Of a stretch of 7,216 nt of DNA, positions 1-7,136 are shown in pieces. Source of the DNA: an uncultured Actinomycetes bacterium. Lineage in GTDB: Bacteria; Actinomycetota; Actinomycetes; Nanopelagicales; Nanopelagicaceae. The stretch's first letter is position 1. Every line of letters begins with the position of its first letter. Location of the stretch: assembly GCA_903892335.1 (NCBI GenBank), contig CAITID010000193.1, forward strand, positions 1 through 7,216. The letters are read 5' to 3'. Position numbers and translations under genes: made by a program. The notes under the pieces were generated by a model. That model had not been told where the DNA came from. It searched no databases and worked only from the letters and a program-made list of their open reading frames with translations.

Positions 1-1083
1 GATAACTCGTTTATTCCAACCATGTTTATCTGCAATCGTGCCATGTTGAATTCCAAGTAATGTCTGGCGAATTTGATTTGTGATTGGACCAGGCTTGCCA
101 TCTCCAGTTACCCAAGCACCTTGTGCTGATTTTGCAGTTCCAACTGCAGTAACAACTGCAGCAGTTCCACATGCAAAGATTTCTGAGATCTCACCGGAGG
201 CAACGCCATCTCGCCAATCATCCATCGAGATCATTGCCTCTTCAGTTTTATAACCAAGATCGGCAGCAACTGAAAGAATTGAATCGCGAGTAATGCCAGG
301 AAGTAATGTGCCAGTTAATTTCGGTGTAACGATCTTGGCATCACTGCCTTTACCCTTTACAAAGTAAAGATTCATGCCACCCATCTCTTCAATCCATTTG
401 CGCTCTTTGGCATCAATCCAAACAACTTGTTCACAGCCCTGCGCTGCTGCTTGTTTTTGTGCAACTAGTGATGCTGCATAGTTTCCACCGCACTTTGCCT
501 CACCTGTGCCACCAATTGCAGCACGCACATACTCAGTTGAAATCCAAACAGTTACTGCATTAGCTGCATTAAAATATGCGGCAGCTGGAGTTGCGATCAA
601 AATATAAGTTGCTTTATTTGATGGGCGTACTCCTAATCCAACCTCTGTTGCGATCATAAATGGCCTGATATATAGGGACTCACCAATATTTTTTGGTACC
701 CAATTCTTATCAGCCTTTACTAACTCCTCAACTGTTTGCACAAAGAAATCAATTGGCATCTCTGGCAGTGCACTACGAGCAGCAGATTTTGCAAAACGTT
801 TTGCATTGGCATCTGGTCTAAATAATGAAATACCACCATCGGGTTGGATGTAAGCCTTCATGCCTTCAAAGATCTCTTGACCATAATGAAAGACCATGGT
901 CGCTGGATCAAGAGTTAATGGTGCGTAGGCTTTTAATTGTGCATCTGACCAACCAGTTTTTTCATCCCACTCTGCGATGACCATATGATCGGTGTAGTAC
1001 TTGCCAAAACCAGGAGATTTAACTCGCTCATCGCGTAGCTCATCTTTAACTGGATTACCAGATTTGTTAATTAAAACCTTCAT
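1..1083 (-). CDS. ilvE: Branched-chain amino acid aminotransferase (3' end cut by window edge)
   Basis: PLP-dependent fold-type IV transaminase that makes valine, isoleucine and leucine from their 2-oxo acids with glutamate as amino donor; cytosolic. The frame is open from the ATG at 1083 to base 1, giving 361 codons without a stop. Family members are usually about 360-370 residues, so probably only a few C-terminal residues are missing. Visible hallmarks are VFHYGQEIFEGMKAY (64-78), LFRPDANAKR (87-96), LYIRPF (137-142), the PLP Schiff-base lysine K197 in GEAKCGGNYAASL, the PLP-nitrogen glutamate E233 in EEMGGMN, GTLLPGITRDS (258-268) and the phosphate-binding ACGTAAVVTAVG region (304-315). 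The start is chosen because its ATG forms a 4-nt ATGA overlap with the leuB stop, and an AAGG lies about 8 nt upstream. It is the last gene seen in the operon and is probably translationally coupled to leuB. Identification is firm; the true stop is not visible. Confidence 0.95.
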   Translation of the reverse strand, partial: MKVLINKSGNPVKDELRDERVKSPGFGKYYTDHMVIAEWDEKTGWSDAQLKAYAPLTLDPATMVFHYGQEIFEGMKAYIQPDGGISLFRPDANAKRFAKSAARSALPEMPIDFFVQTVEELVKADKNWVPKNIGESLYIRPFMIATEVGLGVRPSNKATYILIATPAAAYFNAANAVTVWISTEYVRAAIGGTGEAKCGGNYAASLVAQKQAAAQGCEQVVWIDAKERKWIEEMGGMNLYFVKGKGSDAKIVTPKLTGTLLPGITRDSILSVAADLGYKTEEAMISMDDWRDGVASGEISEIFACGTAAVVTAVGTAKSAQGAWVTGDGKPGPITNQIRQTLLGIQHGTIADKHGWNKRVI

Positions 1084-2117
1084 GAGACCGCCTTCGCTAA
1101 TGCATCACCAATTTCAGTAGTTGAACGCTTCTTATCACCACGAGCTAATAAATCTGCAGCGACCGCAGCCTCAACATCAGCTGCTGCTTTGACCTCACCA
1201 AGATGATTTAACATCATGGCAATTGATAAGACGGTTGCGGTCGGATCAGCTAAATTCTTTCCAGCAATATCTGGTGCACTGCCATGTACTGGCTCAAACA
1301 TCGAAGGAAAAGCCCCGGTTGGATTTATATTTCCACTAGCCGCCAAACCAATTCCACCACATATAGCTGCTGCAATATCAGTAATAATGTCACCAAATAA
1401 GTTATCGGTAACTACAACATCAAAGCGCTCAGGGTTTGTTACAAAGAACATAGAGGCGGCGTCCACATGCAGGTAATCAGTTGTAATCTCTGGAAACTCT
1501 TTGGCAACCTCATTAAATACCCGGGTCCAAAGGCCACCAGCGCGAGTTAACACATTGTTCTTATGCACCAAAGTTAACTTCTTACGTGGGCGCAGTTGCG
1601 CTCTGTTAAAGGCGTCGCGAATTACTCGCTCCACTCCTTTATAAGTATTAATTGATTCCTCTATCGCTAGCTCAGTTTTTGTGCCCTCATCCTTTATTGA
1701 GCCAGCGCCAACATATAAACCCTCTGTGCCCTCACGCACAACCAAAAAATCAATTCCTTTATTGTTTGTAATTGGTGATGTAACACCTGGAAATAACTTT
1801 GCTGGTCGCAAATTTATGTAGTGCTCAAAGGCAAACCTAAGTTTTAGTAGCAAGCCGCGCTCTAAAACTCCACTTGGAACTGTTGGGTCTCCTACTGCGC
1901 CTAACAAAATAACATCAGCTTTTGCCAGCTCGCCCATTACTGAATCCGGAAGAGTCTCACCTGTTTTGTGCCAGTACTTAGCACCTAACTCATAAGGAGT
2001 TTGATTAAAGGTTAGATCATATTTTTTCGATACCGCTGCCAAAACCTTTAAGCCCTCGTCAACTACTTCAGGGCCAATACCATCTCCAGCGATGACAGCT
2101 AAATTAAAGGATTTCAC
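1080..2117 (-). CDS. leuB: 3-isopropylmalate dehydrogenase
   Basis: Oxidatively decarboxylates (2R,3S)-3-isopropylmalate to 2-oxoisocaproate (4-methyl-2-oxopentanoate), the third leucine-specific step; cytosolic. The 345-residue product matches the family length. It starts at a GTG at 2117, in a GTGA overlap with the serA stop, and no strong Shine-Dalgarno is visible, so coupling to serA translation is likely. Seen in the sequence: AGDGIGPEV (10-18), substrate-binding arginines R94, R104 and R128 (LRF, NLRP and VREGTEG), Y135, K186 in VHKNNVL, and metal/substrate aspartates D219, D243 and D247. HGSAPDIAGKN (278-288) carries the aspartate (D283) that in known LeuB enzymes marks NAD+ rather than NADP+ preference. 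The RGLLLKLRFAFEHYINLRP block (87-105) is the isopropylmalate type and argues against isocitrate or tartrate dehydrogenase. The leucine genes leuA and leuCD are not adjacent. Val/Ile attenuation upstream would also control this leucine gene. Confidence 0.96.
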   Translation of the reverse strand: MKSFNLAVIAGDGIGPEVVDEGLKVLAAVSKKYDLTFNQTPYELGAKYWHKTGETLPDSVMGELAKADVILLGAVGDPTVPSGVLERGLLLKLRFAFEHYINLRPAKLFPGVTSPITNNKGIDFLVVREGTEGLYVGAGSIKDEGTKTELAIEESINTYKGVERVIRDAFNRAQLRPRKKLTLVHKNNVLTRAGGLWTRVFNEVAKEFPEITTDYLHVDAASMFFVTNPERFDVVVTDNLFGDIITDIAAAICGGIGLAASGNINPTGAFPSMFEPVHGSAPDIAGKNLADPTATVLSIAMMLNHLGEVKAAADVEAAVAADLLARGDKKRSTTEIGDALAKAVS

Positions 2118-3739
2118 TCTGTCACCAAATTAACGTAGCGAACCATGGCAGCGCCAGTCTCTTTTGCAATTACATCAAGTAAATCATTTGGAATTAATGA
2201 ATCAACGGTCAGTGCCATTAGGGCGCTGCCACCAATATCAGTACGTGCCACCTGCATATCAGCGATATTAATCTTTAACTTTCCAAGTGAGTTTCCAACT
2301 ACGCCAACTACGCCAGGAACGTCTTGGTAGCGCAGGAATAGCAAATTATTGGTTGGCTTTAGATCAAGATCTAATTTATCAATTGCCACAATCTTTTCGA
2401 TTTGGCGAATTCCCATCAAGGTTCCGCTCACTAAAACTGTTGTGCCATCTGTGCAGGCTGCGCGAACTGATACTAAGTTACGGTGATCTGGTGAATCTGG
2501 ATCTGTTGTTACCGCAGATGTTAAGCCGCGCTCTGTCGCTAAATTTGGCGCATTCACATATGTAACATCTTCAGCGCCCATTGCAATTAACGCACCCTTT
2601 AACGCACTGGAAGATAAAACTGAAACATCAAGTACTGCGATCTCACCGCGGACTTCAACATCGATTGAAGCTAGTTGATCACCAGCAAGTGCGGTTGCAA
2701 CCTGAGCTAATTTTTCAACAAGTGGCAATGCCGGGCGAACTGCTTGATCAATTGCGCCGCCTTTAACATTTACCGCGTCTGGTACTAACTCACCAGATAA
2801 TGCCTTACGGACTGAAACTGCAACTGCAATACCTGCGCGCTCTTGTGCCTCATCAGTTGATGCACCAAGGTGCGGTGTTGCAACAACATTATCTAATTCA
2901 AATAATGGCGAGTCTGTGCAAGGCTCTGTTGCAAATACATCAAGACCTGCGCCACCAACGCGGCCCTCTTTTAATGCTTCATAAAGTGCTGCTTCATCTA
3001 ATACGCCACCACGTGCTGCGTTAATAATGCGCACCGTTGGTTTAACCTTCTTTAGCGCCTCTGTGCCAATTAAATTAGCTGTCTCTTTTGTCTTTGGCAG
3101 GTGGATAGTAATGAAATCTGAAATCTTTAGTAGTTCATCTAATTCAACTAAGCGCACATTTAATTGCGCAGCCCGTGCTGGTTGTAGATAAGGATCATAA
3201 GCAACTACATCCATACCAAAGGCTTGCATGCGAGCTGCAACTAATTGACCGATCCGGCCAAAGCCAACAATTCCTAATGTTTTCTCAAATAACTCTGCGC
3301 CGGTGTATTTAGAACGAGCCCACTTACCATTTCGAAGCGCAGCATGTGCTGGTGAAATAAATCTGGCGGAAGCAAGAAGCAAACCAATTGCAAGCTCTGC
3401 GGCAGAGACGATATTTGATGTCGGTGCATTAACCACCATTACACCAGCAGCAGTTGCTGCTGGAATTTCAACATTGTCTAAACCAACTCCAGCACGCGCG
3501 ATTACCTTTAAGCCCTTTGCTGCTGCAATTGCTTCAGCATCCATCTTGGTAGCAGAGCGAATTAAAACTGCATCCACACCTTTACCGAGGGCCGCTAATA
3601 ACTCAGCGCGATCTGCGCCATTGCAATTGCGCACCTCAAAGTCAGGTCCAAGTGCCTCTAGTGTTGCTGGACTTAACTCTTCGGCAATTAAAACAACTGG
3701 TTTATTAGCCACGCGCTGCGTTACCCTCTTTGTAATCAT
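2114..3739 (-). CDS. serA: D-3-phosphoglycerate dehydrogenase, long (ASB + ACT) form
   Basis: Oxidises 3-phosphoglycerate to 3-phosphohydroxypyruvate with NAD+, the first committed step of serine synthesis. The 541-residue product is the long form: substrate-binding/catalytic halves (about 14-325), an intervening ASB-type domain (about 330-455) and a C-terminal ACT domain (about 465-541, with FLRYQDVPGVVGVVGNSLG). The NAD loop GFGRIG is at 159-164. The catalytic set is R243 (AARGG), E272 (ATEP) and H290 (TPHLGAS), all intact. The ACT domain suggests serine feedback, as in the mycobacterial enzyme. The start is uncertain. The ATG at 3739 overlaps ilvC by 35 nt and has only a weak GGA upstream. 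A GTG at 3712 would give 532 residues beginning just before KPVVLIAEEL, closer to where homologues begin as I remember them, and would overlap ilvC by 8 nt. The stop overlaps leuB by 4 nt. Function is certain; the first nine residues are not. Confidence 0.95.
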   Translation of the reverse strand: MITKRVTQRVANKPVVLIAEELSPATLEALGPDFEVRNCNGADRAELLAALGKGVDAVLIRSATKMDAEAIAAAKGLKVIARAGVGLDNVEIPAATAAGVMVVNAPTSNIVSAAELAIGLLLASARFISPAHAALRNGKWARSKYTGAELFEKTLGIVGFGRIGQLVAARMQAFGMDVVAYDPYLQPARAAQLNVRLVELDELLKISDFITIHLPKTKETANLIGTEALKKVKPTVRIINAARGGVLDEAALYEALKEGRVGGAGLDVFATEPCTDSPLFELDNVVATPHLGASTDEAQERAGIAVAVSVRKALSGELVPDAVNVKGGAIDQAVRPALPLVEKLAQVATALAGDQLASIDVEVRGEIAVLDVSVLSSSALKGALIAMGAEDVTYVNAPNLATERGLTSAVTTDPDSPDHRNLVSVRAACTDGTTVLVSGTLMGIRQIEKIVAIDKLDLDLKPTNNLLFLRYQDVPGVVGVVGNSLGKLKINIADMQVARTDIGGSALMALTVDSLIPNDLLDVIAKETGAAMVRYVNLVTE

Positions 3740-4739
3740 CTTTATTTCCAGATTTAACCCATGACATCATCTTGCGAAGATTGCGGCCAACTTCTTCAAT
3801 TGGATGCGCCTCACCCTTTGCACGAAGTGATTTAAACTCTGGGGCGCCAGCATCTTGATCATCGATGAAGCGCTTAGCAAAAGCACCAGATTGAATATCT
3901 GCTAATACCTTCTTCATATTTTCTTTTACATTTGGATCAATTACGCGTGGTCCAGATACATAATCACCGTATTCAGCGGTGTCAGATACTGACCAACGTT
4001 GCTTAGCGATTCCGCCTTCATACATCAGATCAACAATTAATTTAAGCTCGTGTAGACACTCAAAGTATGCAACCTCTGGTTGGTAGCCAGCTTCAATTAA
4101 AGTTTCATAACCATACATAACTAATTGAGACGCACCGCCACAAAGAACTGATTGCTCACCAAATAGATCAGTCTCAGTCTCCTCCGTAAATGTTGTCAGA
4201 ATTCCACCGGCGCGAAGTCCACCGATTGCCTTGGCATAGGAAAGCGTTAATGGCCAAGCATTTCCAGTTGCATCTTGCTCAACTGCAACAATTACTGGAA
4301 CACCGCGACCTGCTGAGAATTCACGACGTACCAAATGTCCTGGACCCTTTGGTGCGACCATACAAACATCTACATTTGCTGGTGGCTTGATGTAACCAAA
4401 GCGGATATTAAATCCGTGTCCGAAAAATAGCGCAGCGCCATCTTTCATATTTGGTGCGATTGAATCATTATAAATATGGCGTTGCTTGTGATCTGGAGCT
4501 AACAACATAATTACATCTGCATTTTTAACTGCATCGGCAACGGAGGCAACCTTTAAACCTTCTGCCTCGGCCTTTGCGCGAGACTTTGAACCTTCAGCTA
4601 ATCCAACTGTTACATCAACACCGCTATCGCGAAGTGATAAAGCGTGGGCATGACCTTGTGAACCGTAGCCAACTACCGCAACTTTTTTGGATTGGATAAT
4701 TGATAGATCTGCATCTTCATCGTGATACATCGTTGCCAT
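3705..4739 (-). CDS. ilvC: Ketol-acid reductoisomerase, class I
   Basis: Isomerises and reduces 2-acetolactate (to the valine/leucine precursor) and 2-aceto-2-hydroxybutyrate (to the isoleucine precursor) using a nicotinamide cofactor and Mg2+. At 344 residues it is the short class I form. The nucleotide-binding GYGSQGHAHALSLRDSG is at 24-40. Catalytic and metal residues are present: H108 (FFGHGF), K131 (APKGPGH), D191 and E195 (TDLFGEQ), E227 and E231 (FECLHELK) and S252 (SVSDTAEYG). The cofactor loop after beta-2 reads VGLAEGSKSRAK (45-56). It has Ala48-Glu49 where remembered actinobacterial homologues carry a basic residue at the first of these positions, so cofactor preference deserves a check. 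The start is the ATG at 4739 with AAGGAG at 4747-4752, 7 nt away. It follows ilvN by 28 nt and its 3' end overlaps serA. The C-terminal tail after about residue 330 is polar and variable in the family. Confidence 0.97.
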   Translation of the reverse strand: MATMYHDEDADLSIIQSKKVAVVGYGSQGHAHALSLRDSGVDVTVGLAEGSKSRAKAEAEGLKVASVADAVKNADVIMLLAPDHKQRHIYNDSIAPNMKDGAALFFGHGFNIRFGYIKPPANVDVCMVAPKGPGHLVRREFSAGRGVPVIVAVEQDATGNAWPLTLSYAKAIGGLRAGGILTTFTEETETDLFGEQSVLCGGASQLVMYGYETLIEAGYQPEVAYFECLHELKLIVDLMYEGGIAKQRWSVSDTAEYGDYVSGPRVIDPNVKENMKKVLADIQSGAFAKRFIDDQDAGAPEFKSLRAKGEAHPIEEVGRNLRKMMSWVKSGNKDDYKEGNAARG

Positions 4740-4746
4740 TTAACTG

Positions 4747-4752
4747 CTCCTT
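4747..4752 (-). promoter_or_regulatory. Shine-Dalgarno of ilvC
   Basis: AAGGAG on the minus strand, 7 nt before the ilvC ATG, lying in the 28-nt ilvN-ilvC gap. This is the largest gap between structural genes in the window and holds nothing else recognisable. Confidence 0.85.
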
Positions 4753-4767
4753 ATATGGGTAGGTTGA

Positions 4768-5319
4768 TTAGTTCTGGTAATCAGCTGTTTTATTATCGGG
4801 ACTTGATTCATTCGCAGTGCCCATCGTAGTTAGTGTGCGATCAGCCAAAGTGCTGGCTCCTCGCTCAAGTGCTACTAACCCAGATTGAACTAGCTCACGA
4901 ATTCCATGTGGTTTAAGCGCAGTAAGTAACTCTTCAATTCTGGCCTTATCCCCTACAACTTCTAGTGAGAGGCTGTCATTATTTTCATCAGCAATCATCG
5001 CATCAAATTTAACTGCAATCGCCTTAGTAGTTGGATTTGCTGGCACCTTAACAAGCAATAACTCTCGTTGCAGCGAATCACTTGTTTTCATCTCTGAAAT
5101 ACCGATCACATTTACTAATTTAAATAATTGCGCACTAACTTGATCTAATGCATGGCCTTCTAGGTTTAGAACAATTGTCATGCGTGAGACCTTTGGATTT
5201 TCAGTCGGCCCAACCGCAAGTGAATCAATGTTGTAGCCACGTCGAGAAAACAGTGATGCCACGCGAGCTAGAACACCGGGTGAGTTTTCTACAAGAACTG
5301 CGAGTGTATGAAGTGCCAT
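4768..5319 (-). CDS. ilvN: Acetohydroxyacid synthase, small regulatory subunit
   Basis: Regulatory subunit that binds the IlvB catalytic subunit, raises its activity and, in characterised relatives, confers valine feedback inhibition. The 183-residue product has an N-terminal ACT domain (about 4-78) with the signature ENSPGVLARVASLFSRRGYNI, followed by the small-subunit C-terminal domain (about 85-157) ending in KPHGIRELVQSGLVALERG. Residues after about 158 form a polar, Thr/Asn/Ser/Asp-rich tail without recognisable motif. The ATG at 5319 shares one base with the ilvB stop (TAATG), and an AGGAG at 5325-5329 lies 5 nt upstream inside the end of ilvB. This arrangement would couple translation of the two subunits and help keep them in balance. 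Length is a little above the usual 160-175, the excess being the tail. Identification is firm. Confidence 0.96.
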   Translation of the reverse strand: MALHTLAVLVENSPGVLARVASLFSRRGYNIDSLAVGPTENPKVSRMTIVLNLEGHALDQVSAQLFKLVNVIGISEMKTSDSLQRELLLVKVPANPTTKAIAVKFDAMIADENNDSLSLEVVGDKARIEELLTALKPHGIRELVQSGLVALERGASTLADRTLTTMGTANESSPDNKTADYQN

Positions 5320-7055
5320 TACAACTCCTGTGAATCCCAGACAGGTGCCATCGAGCGCACAGTTGTGATGTCATCATTTGAACTTCCAGCTGCCACCATC
5401 GGCCAAACCATGGCATCGCGGTAAACACTGAAATCAACTACTACTGGTTGATCATTAATTGCCATCGCTTGTTCAATTACTTTGTCTACATCCTCTGGTC
5501 GATCACATCGAAGTCCAACACAACCCATTGCCTCTGCCAACATTTTAAAATCTGGCACGCGCTTAGATTCAAGGCTGGTATTTGAGTAACGGCCGTTATA
5601 AAACAAGGTCTGCCACTGGCGAACCATGCCAAGTGATTCATTGTTAATAATTGCAACCTTGATCGGAATATTATTTAGCGCACAAGTTACTAACTCTTGA
5701 TTGGTCATTTGAAAACAGCCATCGCCATCAATTGCCCAAACAGTTGTATCTGGTGCACCTACCTTGGCGCCCATTGCTGCTGGAACTGCATAACCCATCG
5801 TTCCAAGACCTCCAGAGTTAAGCCAAGTTCTTGGTTTTTCATAACCGATAAATTGAGATGCCCACATCTGATGTTGACCAACACCTGATGTAAAGATTGT
5901 GTCTGGCCCGGAGATCTTGCCAATGCGCTCAATTACATATTGTGGTGAAACTGAACCATCAGATGGTTTGTCATATCCAAGTGGATACTTACTGCGCCAG
6001 CCATAAACCTCATTTTGCCATGGCGTTAAATCTGGTTGGTTTTTACTTAGTGCAGCTTTAACTGCAGGATTTAATTTAATCAATATATTTTTTAGATCAC
6101 CAATGATGGCAACATCAGCGTGGCGGTTTTTTCCAATTTCAGCTGGATCAATATCGGCATGAATTACTTTGGCATTTGGCGCAAAGGTTGAAAGTTTGCC
6201 AGTTACTCGATCATCAAATCTGGCACCTAAAGTTATTAACAAATCAGCTTTTTGTAATGCAGTAACAGCAGCTACTGTGCCATGCATACCTGGCATACCA
6301 AGATGTTGAGGGTGTGAATCTGGGAAGGCTCCGCGCGCCATCAAGGTTGTTACAACTGGCACACCGCTACTTTCGGCAAGTATTAATAACTCCTTAGCGG
6401 CATTTGCCTTGATGATTCCGCCACCAACATATAAAACAGGTTTCTTAGATTGTGCAATTAATGCAGCAGCATCGTTAATGTCTTGAGATTTTGGCTCTAC
6501 TACCGGGTTATAGCCAGCTAAGGAAACCTGTTTTGGATAATCAAAGGTTGTCATTTTTTGCAACGCATCCTTGGCAATATCAACTAGAACAGTGCCAGGC
6601 CGACCAGTGCTTGCAATATGAAAAGCCTCAGCAATCGCCCGAGGAATATCATCTGGATCAGTAATTAAATAATTGTGTTTTGTAAATGGCATTGTGATGC
6701 CACGAATGTCTGCTTCTTGAAATGCATCTGTACCAATTGCTGGTCCTGGTACCTGTCCTGTAATTGCCACAACTGGAACTGAATCCATTTGTGCATCAGC
6801 AAGTGGGGTAACTAAATTTGTGGCACCAGGGCCTGATGTTGCAATACAAACTCCAACGCGACCAGTTGCTTGGGCGTATCCAGTTGCTGCATGGCCTGCA
6901 CCTTGTTCATGTCGCACCAAGATATGGCGAATGCTTGAATCATAAATTGGATCATAGGCTGGCAGAATTGCACCGCCTGGAATTCCAAACATGACATCAA
7001 CACCAGCAGCTTCTAGTGAATTAACTAGAGACTGTGCGCCAGTGACTTTTGACAT
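5319..7055 (-). CDS. ilvB: Acetohydroxyacid synthase, large catalytic subunit
   Basis: TPP-dependent enzyme condensing two pyruvates to 2-acetolactate, or pyruvate plus 2-oxobutyrate to 2-aceto-2-hydroxybutyrate: the entry step to all three BCAAs. The 578-residue product has the three TPP-enzyme domains: N-terminal PYR domain with catalytic glutamate E50 (RHEQGAGHAA), central FAD-type domain (about 190-330) with GARFDDRVTG at 277-286, and C-terminal PP domain with the thiamine motif from GDG (444-446) to INN (470-472). GMVRQWQ (476-482) contains the tryptophan (W481) equivalent to the well-known inhibitor-site Trp of AHAS, which together with the FAD segment separates it from pyruvate oxidase or glyoxylate carboligase. 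The start is the ATG at 7055 with AGGAG at 7064-7068, 8 nt away. It is the first structural gene after the attenuator and shares a TAATG junction with ilvN. The alternative, a catabolic acetolactate synthase, is unlikely given the adjacent regulatory subunit. Confidence 0.97.
   Translation of the reverse strand: MSKVTGAQSLVNSLEAAGVDVMFGIPGGAILPAYDPIYDSSIRHILVRHEQGAGHAATGYAQATGRVGVCIATSGPGATNLVTPLADAQMDSVPVVAITGQVPGPAIGTDAFQEADIRGITMPFTKHNYLITDPDDIPRAIAEAFHIASTGRPGTVLVDIAKDALQKMTTFDYPKQVSLAGYNPVVEPKSQDINDAAALIAQSKKPVLYVGGGIIKANAAKELLILAESSGVPVVTTLMARGAFPDSHPQHLGMPGMHGTVAAVTALQKADLLITLGARFDDRVTGKLSTFAPNAKVIHADIDPAEIGKNRHADVAIIGDLKNILIKLNPAVKAALSKNQPDLTPWQNEVYGWRSKYPLGYDKPSDGSVSPQYVIERIGKISGPDTIFTSGVGQHQMWASQFIGYEKPRTWLNSGGLGTMGYAVPAAMGAKVGAPDTTVWAIDGDGCFQMTNQELVTCALNNIPIKVAIINNESLGMVRQWQTLFYNGRYSNTSLESKRVPDFKMLAEAMGCVGLRCDRPEDVDKVIEQAMAINDQPVVVDFSVYRDAMVWPMVAAGSSNDDITTVRSMAPVWDSQEL
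5325..5329 (-). promoter_or_regulatory. Shine-Dalgarno of ilvN inside ilvB
   Basis: AGGAG on the minus strand within the last codons of ilvB, 5 nt before the ilvN ATG at the TAATG junction. It allows re-initiation or fresh initiation for the regulatory subunit and supports the ATG at 5319 as start. Confidence 0.8.
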
Positions 7056-7060
7056 TTCTA

Positions 7061-7068
7061 CCTCTCCT
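7061..7068 (-). promoter_or_regulatory. Shine-Dalgarno of ilvB
   Basis: AGGAGAGG on the minus strand, with AGGAG 8 nt from the ilvB ATG. It starts right after the U-tract of the attenuator terminator, so it is only transcribed when RNA polymerase reads through. It fixes the ilvB start at 7055. Confidence 0.88.
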
Positions 7069-7100
7069 AAAACAAAACCCCTCAGTGTTATCTGAGGGGT
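7069..7100 (-). terminator. Intrinsic terminator of the attenuator
   Basis: On the minus strand a perfect 9-bp stem (ACCCCTCAG at 7092-7100 with CTGAGGGGT at 7077-7085) closes a 6-nt loop (ATAACA) and is followed by TTTGTTTT (7069-7076). This is a textbook Rho-independent terminator. It sits between the leader peptide and ilvB, with the U-tract ending one base before the ilvB AGGAG, so it must act as a conditional terminator and not as the end of an upstream gene. Confidence 0.92.
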
Positions 7101-7136
7101 GCGAACTAACTTTTTCTAGTTAGCGCGCACGCTCAA
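7092..7136 (-). promoter_or_regulatory. Antiterminator hairpin
   Basis: Minus-strand pairing from outside in: TTGAG (7132-7136) with CTCAG (7092-7096, one G-U), GTGCG (7126-7130) with CGCAC (7099-7103), a G-U pair (7124 with 7105) beside one mismatch, then CTAACT (7118-7123) with AGTTAG (7106-7111), with a 6-nt A-rich loop. That is about 17 base pairs. The outer stem takes over five bases of the terminator's 5' arm, so both cannot form at once. The leader stop codon lies in the 5' arm, so a terminating ribosome would melt it. Confidence 0.8.

Noticed and set aside
3303..3764. 153-codon open frame on the plus strand opposite serA
   Set aside because: It lies entirely antisense to serA codons with intact catalytic motifs, is low-complexity (Ala/Ser/Thr-rich) and resembles no family I know. 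It is a shadow of the real gene, as are the other plus-strand frames and the small minus-strand frames inside ilvB.
4747..4760. TATAAG-like -10 element before ilvC suggesting an internal promoter
   Set aside because: It overlaps the AAGGAG ribosome site and no recognisable -35 lies about 17 nt upstream. An internal ilvC promoter is known in some corynebacteria, but the sequence here does not support one.
7069..7100. Reading the stem-loop as the terminator of a gene to the right of the window
   Set aside because: A short Val/Ile-rich ORF with its own stop lies just upstream, and the U-tract abuts the ilvB Shine-Dalgarno, so a conditional attenuator fits better than an end-of-gene terminator.
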